DNA from: Pelagomonas calceolata
Lineage: Eukaryota; Sar; Pelagophyceae; Pelagomonadales; Pelagomonadaceae
Length of the DNA: 64,000 nucleotides
Reading direction: 5' to 3'
Assembly (NCBI GenBank): GCA_918797485.1
Contig: CAKKNE010000005.1
Coordinates: 2,728,001-2,792,000, forward strand
Positions 1 through 9,464 of the stretch are shown piece by piece; position 1 is the first letter of the stretch, and every line of letters begins with the position of its first letter. Made by a program: the position numbers and the translations under genes. The notes below the pieces were generated by a model that was not told the origin of the DNA, did not search any database, and saw nothing but the letters and a program-made list of their open reading frames with translations.

Positions 1-551
1 GTCTGGTCGATCGCGGCGATCGCGTCGACGCTGGCGCAGCAGCCATCGACTTCGACGTCGGCGCTCATAGTCCCCTTGAGTTTGCTCGCATCGGCGACGC
101 GTAAGGACGTGATCTGATTCGTGACGCCGTAGCCCATCTTCTCGTACATGGGGCGGCCCATGTCGGTCGCGACCCCGAGGATGACGGGACACGCCTTGCG
201 GTCGGCCGGCACCGCCCCGAGACCCGCGTTCATTAGCTTCTTGCCGAGGCCCTGGCCGCGCGCCGCCGGACTCACGAGCATCATTCCGAGGCCGTTCGCT
301 CGCTCGTAGTCCGCTCGGAAAAGGCAGCCGAGTAACTTGCCGTCGTCGCCCTCGACGACCCAGCCCGAATCGCACGCGGCGTCGGCGAGGAACGTCCACT
401 CGTCCGGTCCGTAGAAATCCCAGCCACATGCTGCTGCCAAATCCACAAGCTTGGGGACTTGTGCGAGGACCGCGGCGCGGGTCGCGAGCGGTTTCACGAG
501 AGCTGTGACGGACGAGGCCATCGCGACGGCGAGAGTCAAGCGCACACGCAT
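1..551 (-). CDS. GNAT-family N-acetyltransferase (3' end off window)
   Basis: Reading the minus strand from an ATG at 551 gives an open frame of about 183 codons that runs off the left edge. It contains the acetyl-CoA-binding motif A of GNAT proteins (GMMLVSPAARGQGLGKKLM, near residue 93) followed by a motif-B-like stretch (MGRPMYEKMGYG). The family transfers acetyl from acetyl-CoA to an amine; the substrate cannot be told. A second ATG at residue 11 is possible, because the first residues (MRVRLTLAVAMASS) could be a weak targeting signal. The C-terminus is not in the window. Confidence 0.8.
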   Translation of the reverse strand, partial: MRVRLTLAVAMASSVTALVKPLATRAAVLAQVPKLVDLAAACGWDFYGPDEWTFLADAACDSGWVVEGDDGKLLGCLFRADYERANGLGMMLVSPAARGQGLGKKLMNAGLGAVPADRKACPVILGVATDMGRPMYEKMGYGVTNQITSLRVADASKLKGTMSADVEVDGCCASVDAIAAIDQ

Positions 552-852
552 GCGACGGACGCGCTAGGAGCCTCGATTTGTCTCTTGGTCAGGAGAGCAT
601 TTCCTTGGGATCTCAGGGGCGCATACGACACGCCCAAGTGCCAAAACCGCTCGCACACACCAGAGTCCGAACGCGACTGACAACTAACGACGTCGCTTGC
701 AGCGAATCACGCCTTAGGCTGAGGCCAAAGGATCATTCAGAGCAGCTTGCGAGCGGTTACGAGGAGGGAAAGAGCGCCTTGGCCCACGCAAGGGCACGAT
801 TGGGAGGCTCTTATTCGTCGCCCACGCGCAGGCGCTAGAAATTGTCCGACCA
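552..852. other. Intergenic, divergent promoter region
   Basis: About 300 bases between the start of the minus-strand acetyltransferase and the plus-strand VOC gene. I see no convincing coding frame, only overlapping short shadow frames. GCTAG occurs at 562 and 833, but no full copy of the 23-bp promoter repeat is present. Confidence 0.5.
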
Positions 853-1401
853 ATGCTGTCGCGCGCCTTCGCGCGACTCGGCGCCGCCGGCCTCGTCGGC
901 GCGTCCGCCCTGTCCGCAAACGCGGCCTCGAGCCTCGCCGCGCCGAAGCAGGCCGATACACCATTCACGTTCCAGCGCATCGATCACATCGTCCTGCGTT
1001 GTCGCGACACGCAAAAGATGCTGGATTTTTACGTCGGAGTACTTGGTGCGGAGCCGGAATGGGTCGGCCGGATGGACGGGTGCTTGAGTCACTTGCGCAT
1101 CGGATCGAGCCTAATCGACCTCCAAGGTTACGAGTCGCCGGGCGGCCGAAAATTGCACGCCGGCGGCCAGGGCCTCCCCGCCGACGCGCCCGAGCCGGAG
1201 ATCGATCCCACGAAAGGAACGCTGGACCATTTCGCCATCAACCTGGCGCCATACGATGCGGAGGCGGTAACAGAGTACCTCACCGCTGCCGGCCACGCGC
1301 CCTACGCGCAGGGCCGACGCTACGGCGCGGACGGCGACGGCTACTCGATCTACCTCAAGGACCCCGAGGGCACCGTGGTAGAACTGAAATCGGGCAACTG
1401 A
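853..1401 (+). CDS. VOC (glyoxalase/bleomycin-resistance/dioxygenase) superfamily protein
   Basis: 182 aa. After a roughly 40-residue Ala-rich leader (MLSRAFARLGAAGLVGASALSANA, signal or organelle presequence) comes one VOC domain with the usual betaalphabetabetabeta halves: FQRIDHIVLRCRDTQKMLDFY, then DHFAINL, and a closing GYSIYLKDPEGTVVELK. The His of IDH, the His of DHF and the Glu of VVELK occupy the usual metal-ligand positions of glyoxalase I/dioxygenase-like members. The family covers lactoylglutathione lyases, extradiol dioxygenases and resistance proteins, so the reaction is unknown. Single exon, ending 18 bp before the convergent zinc-finger gene. Confidence 0.8.
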   Translation: MLSRAFARLGAAGLVGASALSANAASSLAAPKQADTPFTFQRIDHIVLRCRDTQKMLDFYVGVLGAEPEWVGRMDGCLSHLRIGSSLIDLQGYESPGGRKLHAGGQGLPADAPEPEIDPTKGTLDHFAINLAPYDAEAVTEYLTAAGHAPYAQGRRYGADGDGYSIYLKDPEGTVVELKSGN

Positions 1402-1418
1402 GTAAAAACAGTATATAG

Positions 1419-2927
1419 TTATGATGCAGACACTCGCGGCGACGACGGATTCGACGGAAGCCTCCGTCGCCGGAACAGGACGAAGCACGCGCCGGGCCGC
1501 GCGGACGAAAAGTCAGGCAGCCCCGGCGGCTTCTCGTCCACAGTGAATTCGCCGAACGTCGAGAGGTTCGCGCGCTCGACGCGCCCCGGCAGCAGCTCCC
1601 GATCCATGTTGACTGCTATTTTGGCCAGTGCCGGGTCGCGCGTCCAGAGACACGCCTCGTACGCGAACTTGTCCGACGTGTTTTTGGGGGCAACACACGT
1701 CACCCCTGACGCTATAGCCCCCGGCCCGCCCAGAAGCGACGCGTCGAGCGTGTCGCGCAGCTGGCGCTGCAAGCGCGAGAACATGCGCATCTTCTCGGTC
1801 GTCGAGTTGCCGCCCCAGGGCCACGCATCCAAATCCGGCTCCTCGATGAACCGCCGCGCCCAGCCAGCCGCGTCGTCCGGCGCTCGTTCCAGGTCCTCCA
1901 GATAGAGCTCGTCCTGTTTCAGGAGGTCATCAGCTTCCCGCGCGTTCGCCTCCGCCGGCGCCTCGCCACTGAGCATCGCGTCGACATCGCGGCGCCAGTC
2001 GTCTTTGGCTGCGACCATTTTTGTTATGAGGGCTTGCGCGGCGGGGGCACTGTCGTCGGCGTCCAAAGCCGCGAGATATGCGGCTAAATTGAGCACGCCG
2101 GCCTCGAGCTGCCTTGCCTGGGCCGCCGTCGCCTGGGCCTCCCGTAACGCGTCGCGCGCGGCCTCCGCGTCTCTGCGCCGGCCATCGACCTTACGCCGCT
2201 GCTGCGCGACGCGCCGACTCTTCTGGCCGCCCCGTTGTGCAAGCTGCGCGACCCAGCCCGGCGCCGTCGACGGCGTCGTTCCCGACGCACGCAGCGCCGC
2301 GGCCGCCGCGGCCTCCGCCTCCTGGGCGTCAGCGATCAATTTGTCGGCCGGCGTCCGCACGGACCGCCTCCGCGCGACCTCGACGCACACGCCGCAGGTC
2401 CATCTCGTGGACAGGAGCCCGACGCCCGCCCGCGCCAGGCACCGCCGGTGGGCTTCGGCTGCGCAGCCCCCGGGCCGCTTGAAGCTCCGGCACGGCACGG
2501 CCTCGTCCTCGGTCCGCGTCGATTCGCCGCAATACACACAACAATCAATACGCTGGAAGGCGAGGCGCGCCTTGACGAGGTCCCAGCATCTTATGGACGG
2601 CGTCGCGCGGCGCCGCAGGTGCGCGGCGAGCGCCCGCTCCAGCAATTCGCCCTCGTTCGCGGCTTCTGGCACGAGGGCCTTGATTGTGTTTGATGCTTCA
2701 GTAAGATCTCCGGTCTCGCGCCACCGCCTCCTTTCACTCGCCGCGTTCAAGTCGACACAAACGACGGGCTGCGTCACACCAAAACGCCTTTCGTGATTCA
2801 GCGCGTTGTAGTGGGCCGCGACCGGATCGAAGGCGAAGAGCTGCTTCCGCGGTGGCGGTGCTGGCTTCTTGCGCTGCTTGGGCGGCGGCGGTGGTCGCGC
2901 TTGGAAGCCCTTGCGGGAGCCGAACAT
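1419..2927 (-). CDS. PHD/RING-like zinc-finger protein
   Basis: 502 aa from the ATG at 2927; the frame stays open upstream to a GTG at 2984, but the ATG (MFGSRKGFQ) is the better start. A Pro/Lys-rich N-terminus is followed near residues 125-180 by a Cys/His cluster: CVYCGES, a Cys before RSFKRPGGC, AHRRC and RWTCGVC. The pattern fits a cross-brace zinc finger of the PHD/RING class. The rest is a charged helical region (residues 190-340) and an acidic-aromatic C-terminal domain (LDAWPWGG onward) I do not recognise. The family suggests chromatin or ubiquitin roles, but that is inference. The gene is convergent with the VOC gene. Confidence 0.6.
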   Translation of the reverse strand: MFGSRKGFQARPPPPPKQRKKPAPPPRKQLFAFDPVAAHYNALNHERRFGVTQPVVCVDLNAASERRRWRETGDLTEASNTIKALVPEAANEGELLERALAAHLRRRATPSIRCWDLVKARLAFQRIDCCVYCGESTRTEDEAVPCRSFKRPGGCAAEAHRRCLARAGVGLLSTRWTCGVCVEVARRRSVRTPADKLIADAQEAEAAAAAALRASGTTPSTAPGWVAQLAQRGGQKSRRVAQQRRKVDGRRRDAEAARDALREAQATAAQARQLEAGVLNLAAYLAALDADDSAPAAQALITKMVAAKDDWRRDVDAMLSGEAPAEANAREADDLLKQDELYLEDLERAPDDAAGWARRFIEEPDLDAWPWGGNSTTEKMRMFSRLQRQLRDTLDASLLGGPGAIASGVTCVAPKNTSDKFAYEACLWTRDPALAKIAVNMDRELLPGRVERANLSTFGEFTVDEKPPGLPDFSSARPGACFVLFRRRRLPSNPSSPRVSAS

Positions 2928-3555
2928 CGTAGCCCCTCTACGAGCTACTCGTGGTGGTGCTGGTACTCGTGGTTGTGCTGGCACCGCGGGCGAGCCTGGT
3001 CGTAGCGTGTACGCGTGCGCAGCGACGAATGCGTAGGGGCAGGCTTTGCCAGGACTTTGGGCAGCCTCCGCAACAGCTCATACAATACTGAGCTATGCTC
3101 CGCAGGAACGTCGAGATGGTCCCAACTACTGAGTGAGCCGAGAGCGGAGCCGGCGCGACCAAGGCATACAAAAATCCAGCCAAACCAGGCCAGTGCCAGA
3201 GATGCCAGAGATGCCAGAAATGGCCTGCGTGCACCACCGCTATTGGGGAAATCGAGGGTTCTCTGTGCGGCCGGTACGCTCCTAATGACTCCTGGACTCG
3301 GCCCGACGCTAGCGGCCTGTAAGACACTAGGGAGCCAGCCTCTCGGCTCTCCTGGACATTGCCTGGCATAGAGCTGTGAATTTGTGCACTGATCGATATC
3401 GCAGTGCGCGCGCAGCAAGCAAACCGCAACCAATTCACAACAGTCAGCACGCGCGCGCCCACCGCCGCGCCTTAGCTAGCGACTGCAAAGCTCAAGACCA
3501 CTCACAGCACGCGTGCCCTCGGCGCGCCCTAAGCAATCAAGGCTGCACAAAAAAA
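2928..3555. other. Divergent promoter region between zinc-finger gene and ATP-citrate lyase
   Basis: About 630 bases without a convincing gene. It holds one perfect copy of the 23-bp promoter repeat (3308-3330, minus orientation) and a short tandem array of the 10-mer TGCCAGAGAT at about 3194-3222. The ATP-citrate lyase frame is open upstream of its ATG, but this leader does not resemble the family. Confidence 0.5.
3308..3330 (-). promoter_or_regulatory. 23-bp promoter inverted repeat, copy 1
   Basis: Perfect consensus copy in minus orientation: starts CTAGTGTCTTA and ends GGCCGCTAGC. It lies 226 bp upstream of the ATP-citrate lyase ATG, between divergent genes. Confidence 0.7.
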
Positions 3556-6500
3556 ATGTCAGCGAAAGCAGTAAGAGAACACTACGGCAAGACCTTACTG
3601 GCTCGTCATTTAAGTGAGCACGGCGTCAATGTGGACGCCCGCGGCTTCCTCGTGCGGACCGACGTAAAAGAAGCGTCGAGCGAGCACACCTGGACTAATT
3701 TATTAGACGAGAACCCCTGGGCCAAGACCACGAAACTCGTCGCGAAGCCCGACCAGTTGATCAAGAGGAGGGGCAAGGCCGGTTTAGTATATGTCAACAA
3801 GACGATAAGTGAAGTGCAAGGCTGGGTGGACAGCAAGTTAGGCCAAACTGTCACAGTAGATAACGTCGAGGGCATCTTGCACACGTTTCTGGTGGAGCCC
3901 TTCGTTCCTCATCAACAAGAAGACGAGTTTTATGTGGCTATCACTTCAGATAGAGAAGGTGAGACGTTGCTGTTTTGCCGGGACGGCGGCGTGGACGTCG
4001 GCGACGTCGACGCCAAGGCGTCTCGATTAAAGTGCGGTTTGGACAACACGCCTACCCTACAAGAACTAGAACTATTTGTGCAAGACGCACCGGTAACTCG
4101 ACGGAAGCAACTCGCCCAATTCTATGGCGCTTTGTTAAAGTGCTACAGGGACCTCCACTTCACTCTGTTAGAAATTAACCCCTTGGTCGTCGACGACGAG
4201 AAGGTAACACCGCTAGATCTGGCCGCGAAGATCGACGAAACCGCGCACTTCCTCTGCCAGAGCAAGTGGGGCCCGACCGATTTACCCGCGCCGTTTGGTA
4301 GGCCCGAGTTCCCGGAAGAGGCCTATATTCGCTCGTTGGATGCCAAGACCGGTGCTTCATTAAAACTAACAATCTTAAATGTGACTGGTCGAGTGTGGAC
4401 GCTCGTCGCGGGTGGTGGGGCTTCTGTGGTCTACGCCGATACGATATGTGACCTGGGTTTTGCGCATGAATTGGCGAACTACGGGGAATATTCCGGTGCA
4501 CCAACAGATGAACAGACCTTCAATTATGCCAGAACCGTGCTAGGCTTGATGACGCGTACGCGCAGGGACGACGGCAAAGTACTCATAGTAGGCGGCGGCA
4601 TCGCGAACTTTACGGATGTGGCCGCTACTTTTCGTGGGTTGGTCAAAGCTCTCAAAATGTACCGTGATGAGTTGTTAGCTGGAAATATCAAGATATATAT
4701 CAGAAGGGCGGGCCCGAACTACCAGGAGGGCCTCAAGATGATGTTGAAATTGAGGCAGGAGTCCGGGCTATTTATACGGGTGTTTGGGCCGGAGCAGGAC
4801 GCCGTGAGCGTCTGCCCCTTGGCCCTCGGTCTCGTCCCGGAGGACTCGTTGCAGGACTTCGATCCTGATAGGAGAGAAGTGAAGGTCGACGAAAAGGCCA
4901 AAGTACAACCTCCTCCAGTACCTGGTTCACCGGTGCCGCGCTCGCCGCAACGGACCTTCTCGGCCGGCTCGCTGTCGTCTTTATCACTGGACGCCATGAG
5001 CCAGACGCAGTTCTCTGATAAAACTAGATGTATTGTGTACGGGCTGCAAGCTAGGGCGGTGCAGGGCATGCTGGACTTCGACTTCATGTGTAAGCGGAAG
5101 AAGCCGTCGGTCGCGGCGATGGTCTACCCGTTCCAAGGGGCTCATTATTCCAAGTTCTACTGGGGCACGGAGGAGACGTTGGTGCCCGTGTATCCTTCCT
5201 TACAACAAGCTTGTAGTAAACATCAGGACGCGTCGGTGTTGGTTAACTTCGCGTCGTACCGAAGCGTGTACGATACGTGTATCGATGCGTTTGACCATCC
5301 CCAGTTACGAACATTAGCTATCATCGCCGAAGGCGTGCCGGAGAGGCAGACCAGGGAGATCATCGCGAGAGCCGCAGAAAAGCAGGTGGCGTTAATAGGC
5401 CCAGCAACGGTAGGCGGCATCAAGCCAGGCTGTTTCCGGATCGGGAACACGGGCGGCATGCTCGACAACATCGTGCTGTCGAAATTATATAGACCTGGGT
5501 CTGTCGGTTATGTTTCTAAGAGCGGTGGCATGTCGAACGAACTCAACAATATTATCTGCAAGAATTCGGACGGCGTCTGTGAAGGTGTGGCCATCGGCGG
5601 CGACGCCTATCCCGGGAGTCGCTTTGTCGACCACTTACTACGATACGAAAACAATGAAGACTGCAAGATTTTAGTTTTATTAGGTGAAGTAGGTGGTGCG
5701 GACGAGTACGACGTCTGCGAAGCGATTACGTCCGGTCGCATCACGAAACCATTGATAGCGTGGTGCATCGGGACGTGTGCTTCGGCTTTTAGTTTTGAGG
5801 TGCAATTCGGCCATGCGGGCGCTTGTGCCCGCGGCCGCGGGGAAGATGCTCGTTCTAAGAATCAAGCTTTACTACAAGCGGGCGCCGTCGTCCCTCGGTC
5901 ATTTGCGGAGTTCGGCGATGCTATCAAGAAGGTCTACGAGGGATTGGTAACAAAAGGTACTATCATACCTAAGCCCGAACCGGACATCCCGAGGGTACCC
6001 CTCGACTACACGTGGGCTAAGAGGTTAGGAATGGTTAGGAAGCCGGCCAATTTTATCTCTACCATATCAGATGATCGAGGGGAAGAGCTCAAGTACGCTG
6101 GCGTTCCCATCTCTGAAGTCTTTGCCGAGAACTTAGGTGTGGGCGGCGTGCTATGCTTACTATGGTTCAAGAAGCGACTACCAGCTTATGCTACTAAATT
6201 TGTAGAAATGGTGCTCATGGTGACCGCGGACCACGGCCCAGCAGTAGCAGGTGCCCACAACACTATTGTGGCGGCACGAGCCGGCAAGGACTTGGTGTCG
6301 TCATTAGCGTCCGGGTTACTCACGGTAGGACCTCGCTTCGGCGGCGCCCTCGATGGAGCGGCTCGCATGATGACCGACGCCCTGGATCGGGGCATCTCTC
6401 CATTAGATTTCGTGACCGAGTGCAAGAAGAAGAACAAGTTGATCATGGGTATTGGTCATAGAATAAAATCGCTGGAGAACCCTGATAAACGAGTTTCGAT

Positions 6501-6831
6501 TATTAAAGAGTATGCTCTACAACATTTCCCGAAGACGCCTACCCTCAACTTCGCTCTACAAGTGGAACAGATAACAACTCAAAAAAGATCGAACCTCATA
6601 CTGAATGTCGATGGCTGCATCGCCGTTTGTTTTGTCGATCTTCTTAGACATTGTGGGGCGATGAGCGTGGAGGAGGCCGACGAACTTATTGGAGATGGGT
6701 GTCTGAACGGGCTCTTTGTCTTAGGTCGGTCGATCGGGTTCATTGGGCATCATTTAGATCAGAAGCGCCTGAAGCAGCCGTTGTATCGGCACCCGTGGGA
6801 CGACATCTCGTACATCTCCGACGACCTCTGA
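3556..6831 (+). CDS. ACLY: ATP-citrate synthase (ATP-citrate lyase), single-chain form
   Basis: 1091 aa from the ATG at 3556, which follows a run of A; the frame is open 60 codons further up, but the family begins at about MSAKAVREHYGK. The length matches the animal single-chain enzyme (about 1100 aa). Domain order: ATP-grasp (1-260, with LLEINPLVV), citrate-binding Rossmann part (TILNVTGRVWTLVAGGG, GEYSGAPTDEQTFNYA), CoA-binding and ligase domain with the phospho-histidine in FGHAGACARG (His753), then the citrate-synthase-like module (LTVGPRFGGALDGAA, MGIGHRIKS). A Ser/Pro-rich linker near 455-490 is where animal enzymes are phosphorylated. It makes cytosolic acetyl-CoA and oxaloacetate from citrate, ATP and CoA, feeding lipid synthesis and acetylation. 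Intronless. Confidence 0.97.
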   Translation: MSAKAVREHYGKTLLARHLSEHGVNVDARGFLVRTDVKEASSEHTWTNLLDENPWAKTTKLVAKPDQLIKRRGKAGLVYVNKTISEVQGWVDSKLGQTVTVDNVEGILHTFLVEPFVPHQQEDEFYVAITSDREGETLLFCRDGGVDVGDVDAKASRLKCGLDNTPTLQELELFVQDAPVTRRKQLAQFYGALLKCYRDLHFTLLEINPLVVDDEKVTPLDLAAKIDETAHFLCQSKWGPTDLPAPFGRPEFPEEAYIRSLDAKTGASLKLTILNVTGRVWTLVAGGGASVVYADTICDLGFAHELANYGEYSGAPTDEQTFNYARTVLGLMTRTRRDDGKVLIVGGGIANFTDVAATFRGLVKALKMYRDELLAGNIKIYIRRAGPNYQEGLKMMLKLRQESGLFIRVFGPEQDAVSVCPLALGLVPEDSLQDFDPDRREVKVDEKAKVQPPPVPGSPVPRSPQRTFSAGSLSSLSLDAMSQTQFSDKTRCIVYGLQARAVQGMLDFDFMCKRKKPSVAAMVYPFQGAHYSKFYWGTEETLVPVYPSLQQACSKHQDASVLVNFASYRSVYDTCIDAFDHPQLRTLAIIAEGVPERQTREIIARAAEKQVALIGPATVGGIKPGCFRIGNTGGMLDNIVLSKLYRPGSVGYVSKSGGMSNELNNIICKNSDGVCEGVAIGGDAYPGSRFVDHLLRYENNEDCKILVLLGEVGGADEYDVCEAITSGRITKPLIAWCIGTCASAFSFEVQFGHAGACARGRGEDARSKNQALLQAGAVVPRSFAEFGDAIKKVYEGLVTKGTIIPKPEPDIPRVPLDYTWAKRLGMVRKPANFISTISDDRGEELKYAGVPISEVFAENLGVGGVLCLLWFKKRLPAYATKFVEMVLMVTADHGPAVAGAHNTIVAARAGKDLVSSLASGLLTVGPRFGGALDGAARMMTDALDRGISPLDFVTECKKKNKLIMGIGHRIKSLENPDKRVSIIKEYALQHFPKTPTLNFALQVEQITTQKRSNLILNVDGCIAVCFVDLLRHCGAMSVEEADELIGDGCLNGLFVLGRSIGFIGHHLDQKRLKQPLYRHPWDDISYISDDL

Positions 6832-6908
6832 TATGAGGCTAAGTGATCCGTGTATTTATTTATTTGGGTAGGGTGCCTCGATGGCGTAATCCACGAGCTC
6901 CCAATTCA

Positions 6909-6931
6909 CTAGTATCTTACAGGCCGCTAGC
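6909..6931 (+). promoter_or_regulatory. 23-bp promoter inverted repeat, copy 2
   Basis: One mismatch to consensus (CTAGTATCTTA start). It lies 158 bp upstream of the RNA methyltransferase ATG and 78 bp after the ATP-citrate lyase stop. Confidence 0.7.
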
Positions 6932-7088
6932 TGATTGCGAGTGCAGCGCCGCAGATCAGCGCATTTATTGCAATCAACTCGGTGCAGCCGTGATAACAAC
7001 GATTTTTAGTCTCTCTACTGGTCCGACGTCAATCGCTGCCAGTCCAGGCGCCGCCAAAGGCGCACTGCACACTGCTGCACAGTGCAGC

Positions 7089-7939
7089 ATGGCTCGCCGC
7101 GCCCTCGCGGCCGCGGCGATTTTCACGAGGCAAGCGAGCGCCCTCGCCTACGACGCGCGCTTCCGCAGCAAGGTCGACGGCCTCGTGGCCCGACGGCGCG
7201 GCGACCTGTTGGTTGTTCTCGAGGACTGCACCGACCCAGCGAACGCTGCGAGCATCGCACGAGTCTGCGACGGCTTCGGCGTGCCGGAGCTGCTGTTCGT
7301 GACGTCGCGCGCGCCGGCGCCGAAGTTCGACCCCCGCGGCGAGGGGCTGCGGCGGCTCAGCGCGTCGGCGACGCAGTGGGTCAAGCTCACGTCCTATTCG
7401 TCGGTCGACGCCAGTGCATAAATCAAACCGTCGCGGCGCATCAGCTCAATTCAGCCAGCACAGTGCATCCGAATCACTGCTTTATTTGCGCACAGGTCGA
7501 CGCGTGCTACGACCGCCTCCGGCGCGACGGCTTCGCAAGTGCGGCGTGCGTCATGGACGAGGATGCGGTGTTGCTGCCGGCGACGGACGACGACCTCGCG
7601 CGCCGCGATTTACTCGGCGGCGGTCCGCTCGCGCTCTGGTTTGGCACGGAGAGTCGGGGTCTCTCGCCCGCCGCCGTGAGCGGCGCCGACCGCAAGGTGC
7701 TCATCCCGATGGTGGGACAAGTGGAGTCGTTTAACCTCGCCGCTGCCGCGGCCATAATCGTCGCCGAGACGTGCCGGCTCGCCGGGCCCTCACAAATACC
7801 ACCACAAAAAAACCTCGCGGAGGACCTTTTGGAGCAACACTCATCCTGGCACGAGCCGCAGCGGCGCCTGCGACGACGAACGGCAGCCGCGGCGCGCGGC
7901 GAGATATTTAGACAAAGGCGGCGGGCGGATGCTGGCTAA
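7089..7939 (+). CDS. SpoU/TrmH-family RNA 2'-O-methyltransferase (two exons)
   Basis: Exon 1 is 7089-7403 and exon 2 is 7496-7939; both junctions are phase 0, giving about 252 aa. The N-terminal part (LLVVLEDCTDPANAASIARVCDGFGVPELLFV) and C-terminal part (LWFGTESRGLS, then IPMVGQVESFNLAAAAAI) are the three SpoU motifs, including the knot-forming Asn and Ser of the SPOUT fold that binds S-adenosylmethionine. The family methylates ribose 2'-OH of tRNA or rRNA; which RNA is not evident. The N-terminus (MARRALAAAAIFTRQASALAYDARF) looks like an organelle presequence. The intron is an introner with a perfect 8-bp target duplication. It converges on the carbamate kinase gene. Confidence 0.88.
7404..7495 (+). 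mobile_element. Introner element forming the intron of the SpoU methyltransferase
   Basis: The element (7412-7495) starts CAGTGCATAAATCA and ends TTTGCGCACAG, an imperfect terminal inverted repeat. It is flanked by a perfect 8-bp duplication GTCGACGC (7404-7411 and 7496-7503). Splicing GT at 7404 (inside the upstream duplication) to AG at 7494-7495 (element end) restores the uninterrupted reading frame, phase 0. This is the youngest-looking introner in the window. Confidence 0.88.
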
Positions 7940-7961
7940 TTTGTATTGTTAAAACCGACAC

Positions 7962-8999
7962 CTAGGACGGCGACGACTCCTCGGGCGGCGACGTGTGCCA
8001 CGTGACGTCGTCGGGCACGTCGCGGCAAACTTTGGTTCCTTTCGCTCCACTCATCAGCTCGGCGGCGTCGTTCAAATCCCCGATGATGGCCCACGCGCCC
8101 GGCTTCGAACTGCCTTCGACGAAAGAAATGGCGGCGCTGATCTTGGGGCCCATGCTGCCCGGGAACTTCTGGCCCGTCTTCCTCGCTTTGAGGTACTTCG
8201 GCGTGACGGCCTTCATTTCTCTTCCATCAGGCTTGCCGAAGTTGTGCCAGATACCTCCGCCATCCGTCAAAATAATAAACCCATCAGCCTCGAGTTCGCG
8301 CGCCATCAATGCGCCTGTAGCGTCCTTGTCCACCACAGCTTCGACGCCGACGACGTCCCCGAACACACGAGAGACCGGAGCGCCGCCGCCGCCGCCCGCG
8401 ACGACCAGTCCTGGATAGTTGTTCTCGAGCAACGTCCGAGCCGCATCCAGCTGCAACACCGCAATGGGCTTGGGAGACGCCACAACCCTCCTATAATATT
8501 CGCCGTCCTGCTTGATGGTCCAATCTAACTGATTGGCCAGAGCTTCGGCCTCCTTGAAGCCGTAGACGGGTCCCACATACTTGGTAGGGTTATCGAAGGC
8601 CTTGTCGCCGGCATCCACAGCCGTTTGGGTGACGATGCACGCCGCATCGACACCCGCACTCTGGAACGCCTGGGCTAGGACGTATCCAATTTGACCTTGA
8701 GACTCGGCGCCCAAGACATCAAACGTGGCTGCAGATCTCTCTAAAGCTAACTCACCAACTTGCGGCCCATTCCCATGCGTGAGTAACACTTGATGGCCCG
8801 CCTGGCGCAATGCTAGGATGGAGGGCACCATTTGTTTTGCGGCTTTTAACATGTTTTCGATGGTCAGCCGGTCGCCTCGCCGCTGCAGGGCGTTGCCTCC
8901 TACTGCCACAACAATGCGTTGCGGCGGCACTGACGGTGTGGCGTCATCACTTAACAAGCGTACGGTGCGTCTTGTTCTCCTCGCGAGGCGGGCCAGCAT
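7962..8999 (-). CDS. Carbamate kinase
   Basis: 345 aa, single exon. After a roughly 27-residue Arg-rich presequence (MLARLARRTRRTVRLLSDD), suggestive of mitochondrial import, comes a full-length amino-acid-kinase-fold carbamate kinase: VVAVGGNALQRRG, LLTHGNGPQVGEL, GQIGYVLAQA, VVAGGGGGAPV, AVVDKDATGALMA, FIILTDGGGIWHNFGKP, FPGSMGPKISAAISFVE. Carbamate kinase interconverts ATP plus carbamate with ADP plus carbamoyl phosphate; it is best known from bacterial arginine deiminase pathways and some anaerobic protists. All catalytic-loop signatures look intact. No arginine deiminase genes lie nearby, so its pathway is open. It is convergent with the upstream methyltransferase. Confidence 0.93.
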   Translation of the reverse strand: MLARLARRTRRTVRLLSDDATPSVPPQRIVVAVGGNALQRRGDRLTIENMLKAAKQMVPSILALRQAGHQVLLTHGNGPQVGELALERSAATFDVLGAESQGQIGYVLAQAFQSAGVDAACIVTQTAVDAGDKAFDNPTKYVGPVYGFKEAEALANQLDWTIKQDGEYYRRVVASPKPIAVLQLDAARTLLENNYPGLVVAGGGGGAPVSRVFGDVVGVEAVVDKDATGALMARELEADGFIILTDGGGIWHNFGKPDGREMKAVTPKYLKARKTGQKFPGSMGPKISAAISFVEGSSKPGAWAIIGDLNDAAELMSGAKGTKVCRDVPDDVTWHTSPPEESSPS

Positions 9000-9464
9000 C
9001 TTGTTGTACTTGCTCTCCCTAACTACTCTTTGTGCTTCCTTGCGAATCTGCTACTTTTGCAGCAATGTTTGCAGACCGTATTGGTTTCGCGTGTTGTTGC
9101 AGGCAACGCGTGGGGCGTTTGCACTGCCTCGCCGGCGGCACTCAAATGGCTTAAAAGAGAGCAATTGCTAAAGTTGCTAAAATCACAACTCGCCAGAGCT
9201 CCTGCCGCGGCAACCACCGCGTAGAGCGCTATGAACGGCTCCGCTTTCAAGCCCGCCCCGCCACGCAGCGCGTCTCAGCAAGGAGGCGCAGCGGCATTGC
9301 GTACACCCACTTTGCTACGGTGCTGTGCGGACCGGCTGCCCACCGTACGCCGCGAAACGATAGGCAGGCACCGCCGGCCGGCGGTGGAGCACGCTTTCGC
9401 CGGCGCGCGCGCGGTAGACACAAGGCCCAGCAGCCCCAAAAGGCGCACGCAGCGCTGCCGCATC
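9000..9464. other. Divergent intergenic region / 5' leader of the phosphodiesterase gene
   Basis: The phosphodiesterase frame is open from an ATG at 9231, but its first 78 codons are low-complexity and Arg/Pro-rich, and the ATG at 9465 gives a better start, so most of this stretch is probably promoter and 5' UTR. No copy of the 23-bp repeat is seen. Confidence 0.45.

Noticed and set aside
3308-3330. 23-bp repeat as a miniature transposon or introner
   Set aside because: Copies have no flanking duplication, constant short length and strictly promoter-proximal placement.
9231-9464. Upstream ATG of the phosphodiesterase gene as the true start
   Set aside because: The extra 78 residues are Arg/Pro-rich and unlike the family; kept as an alternative only.
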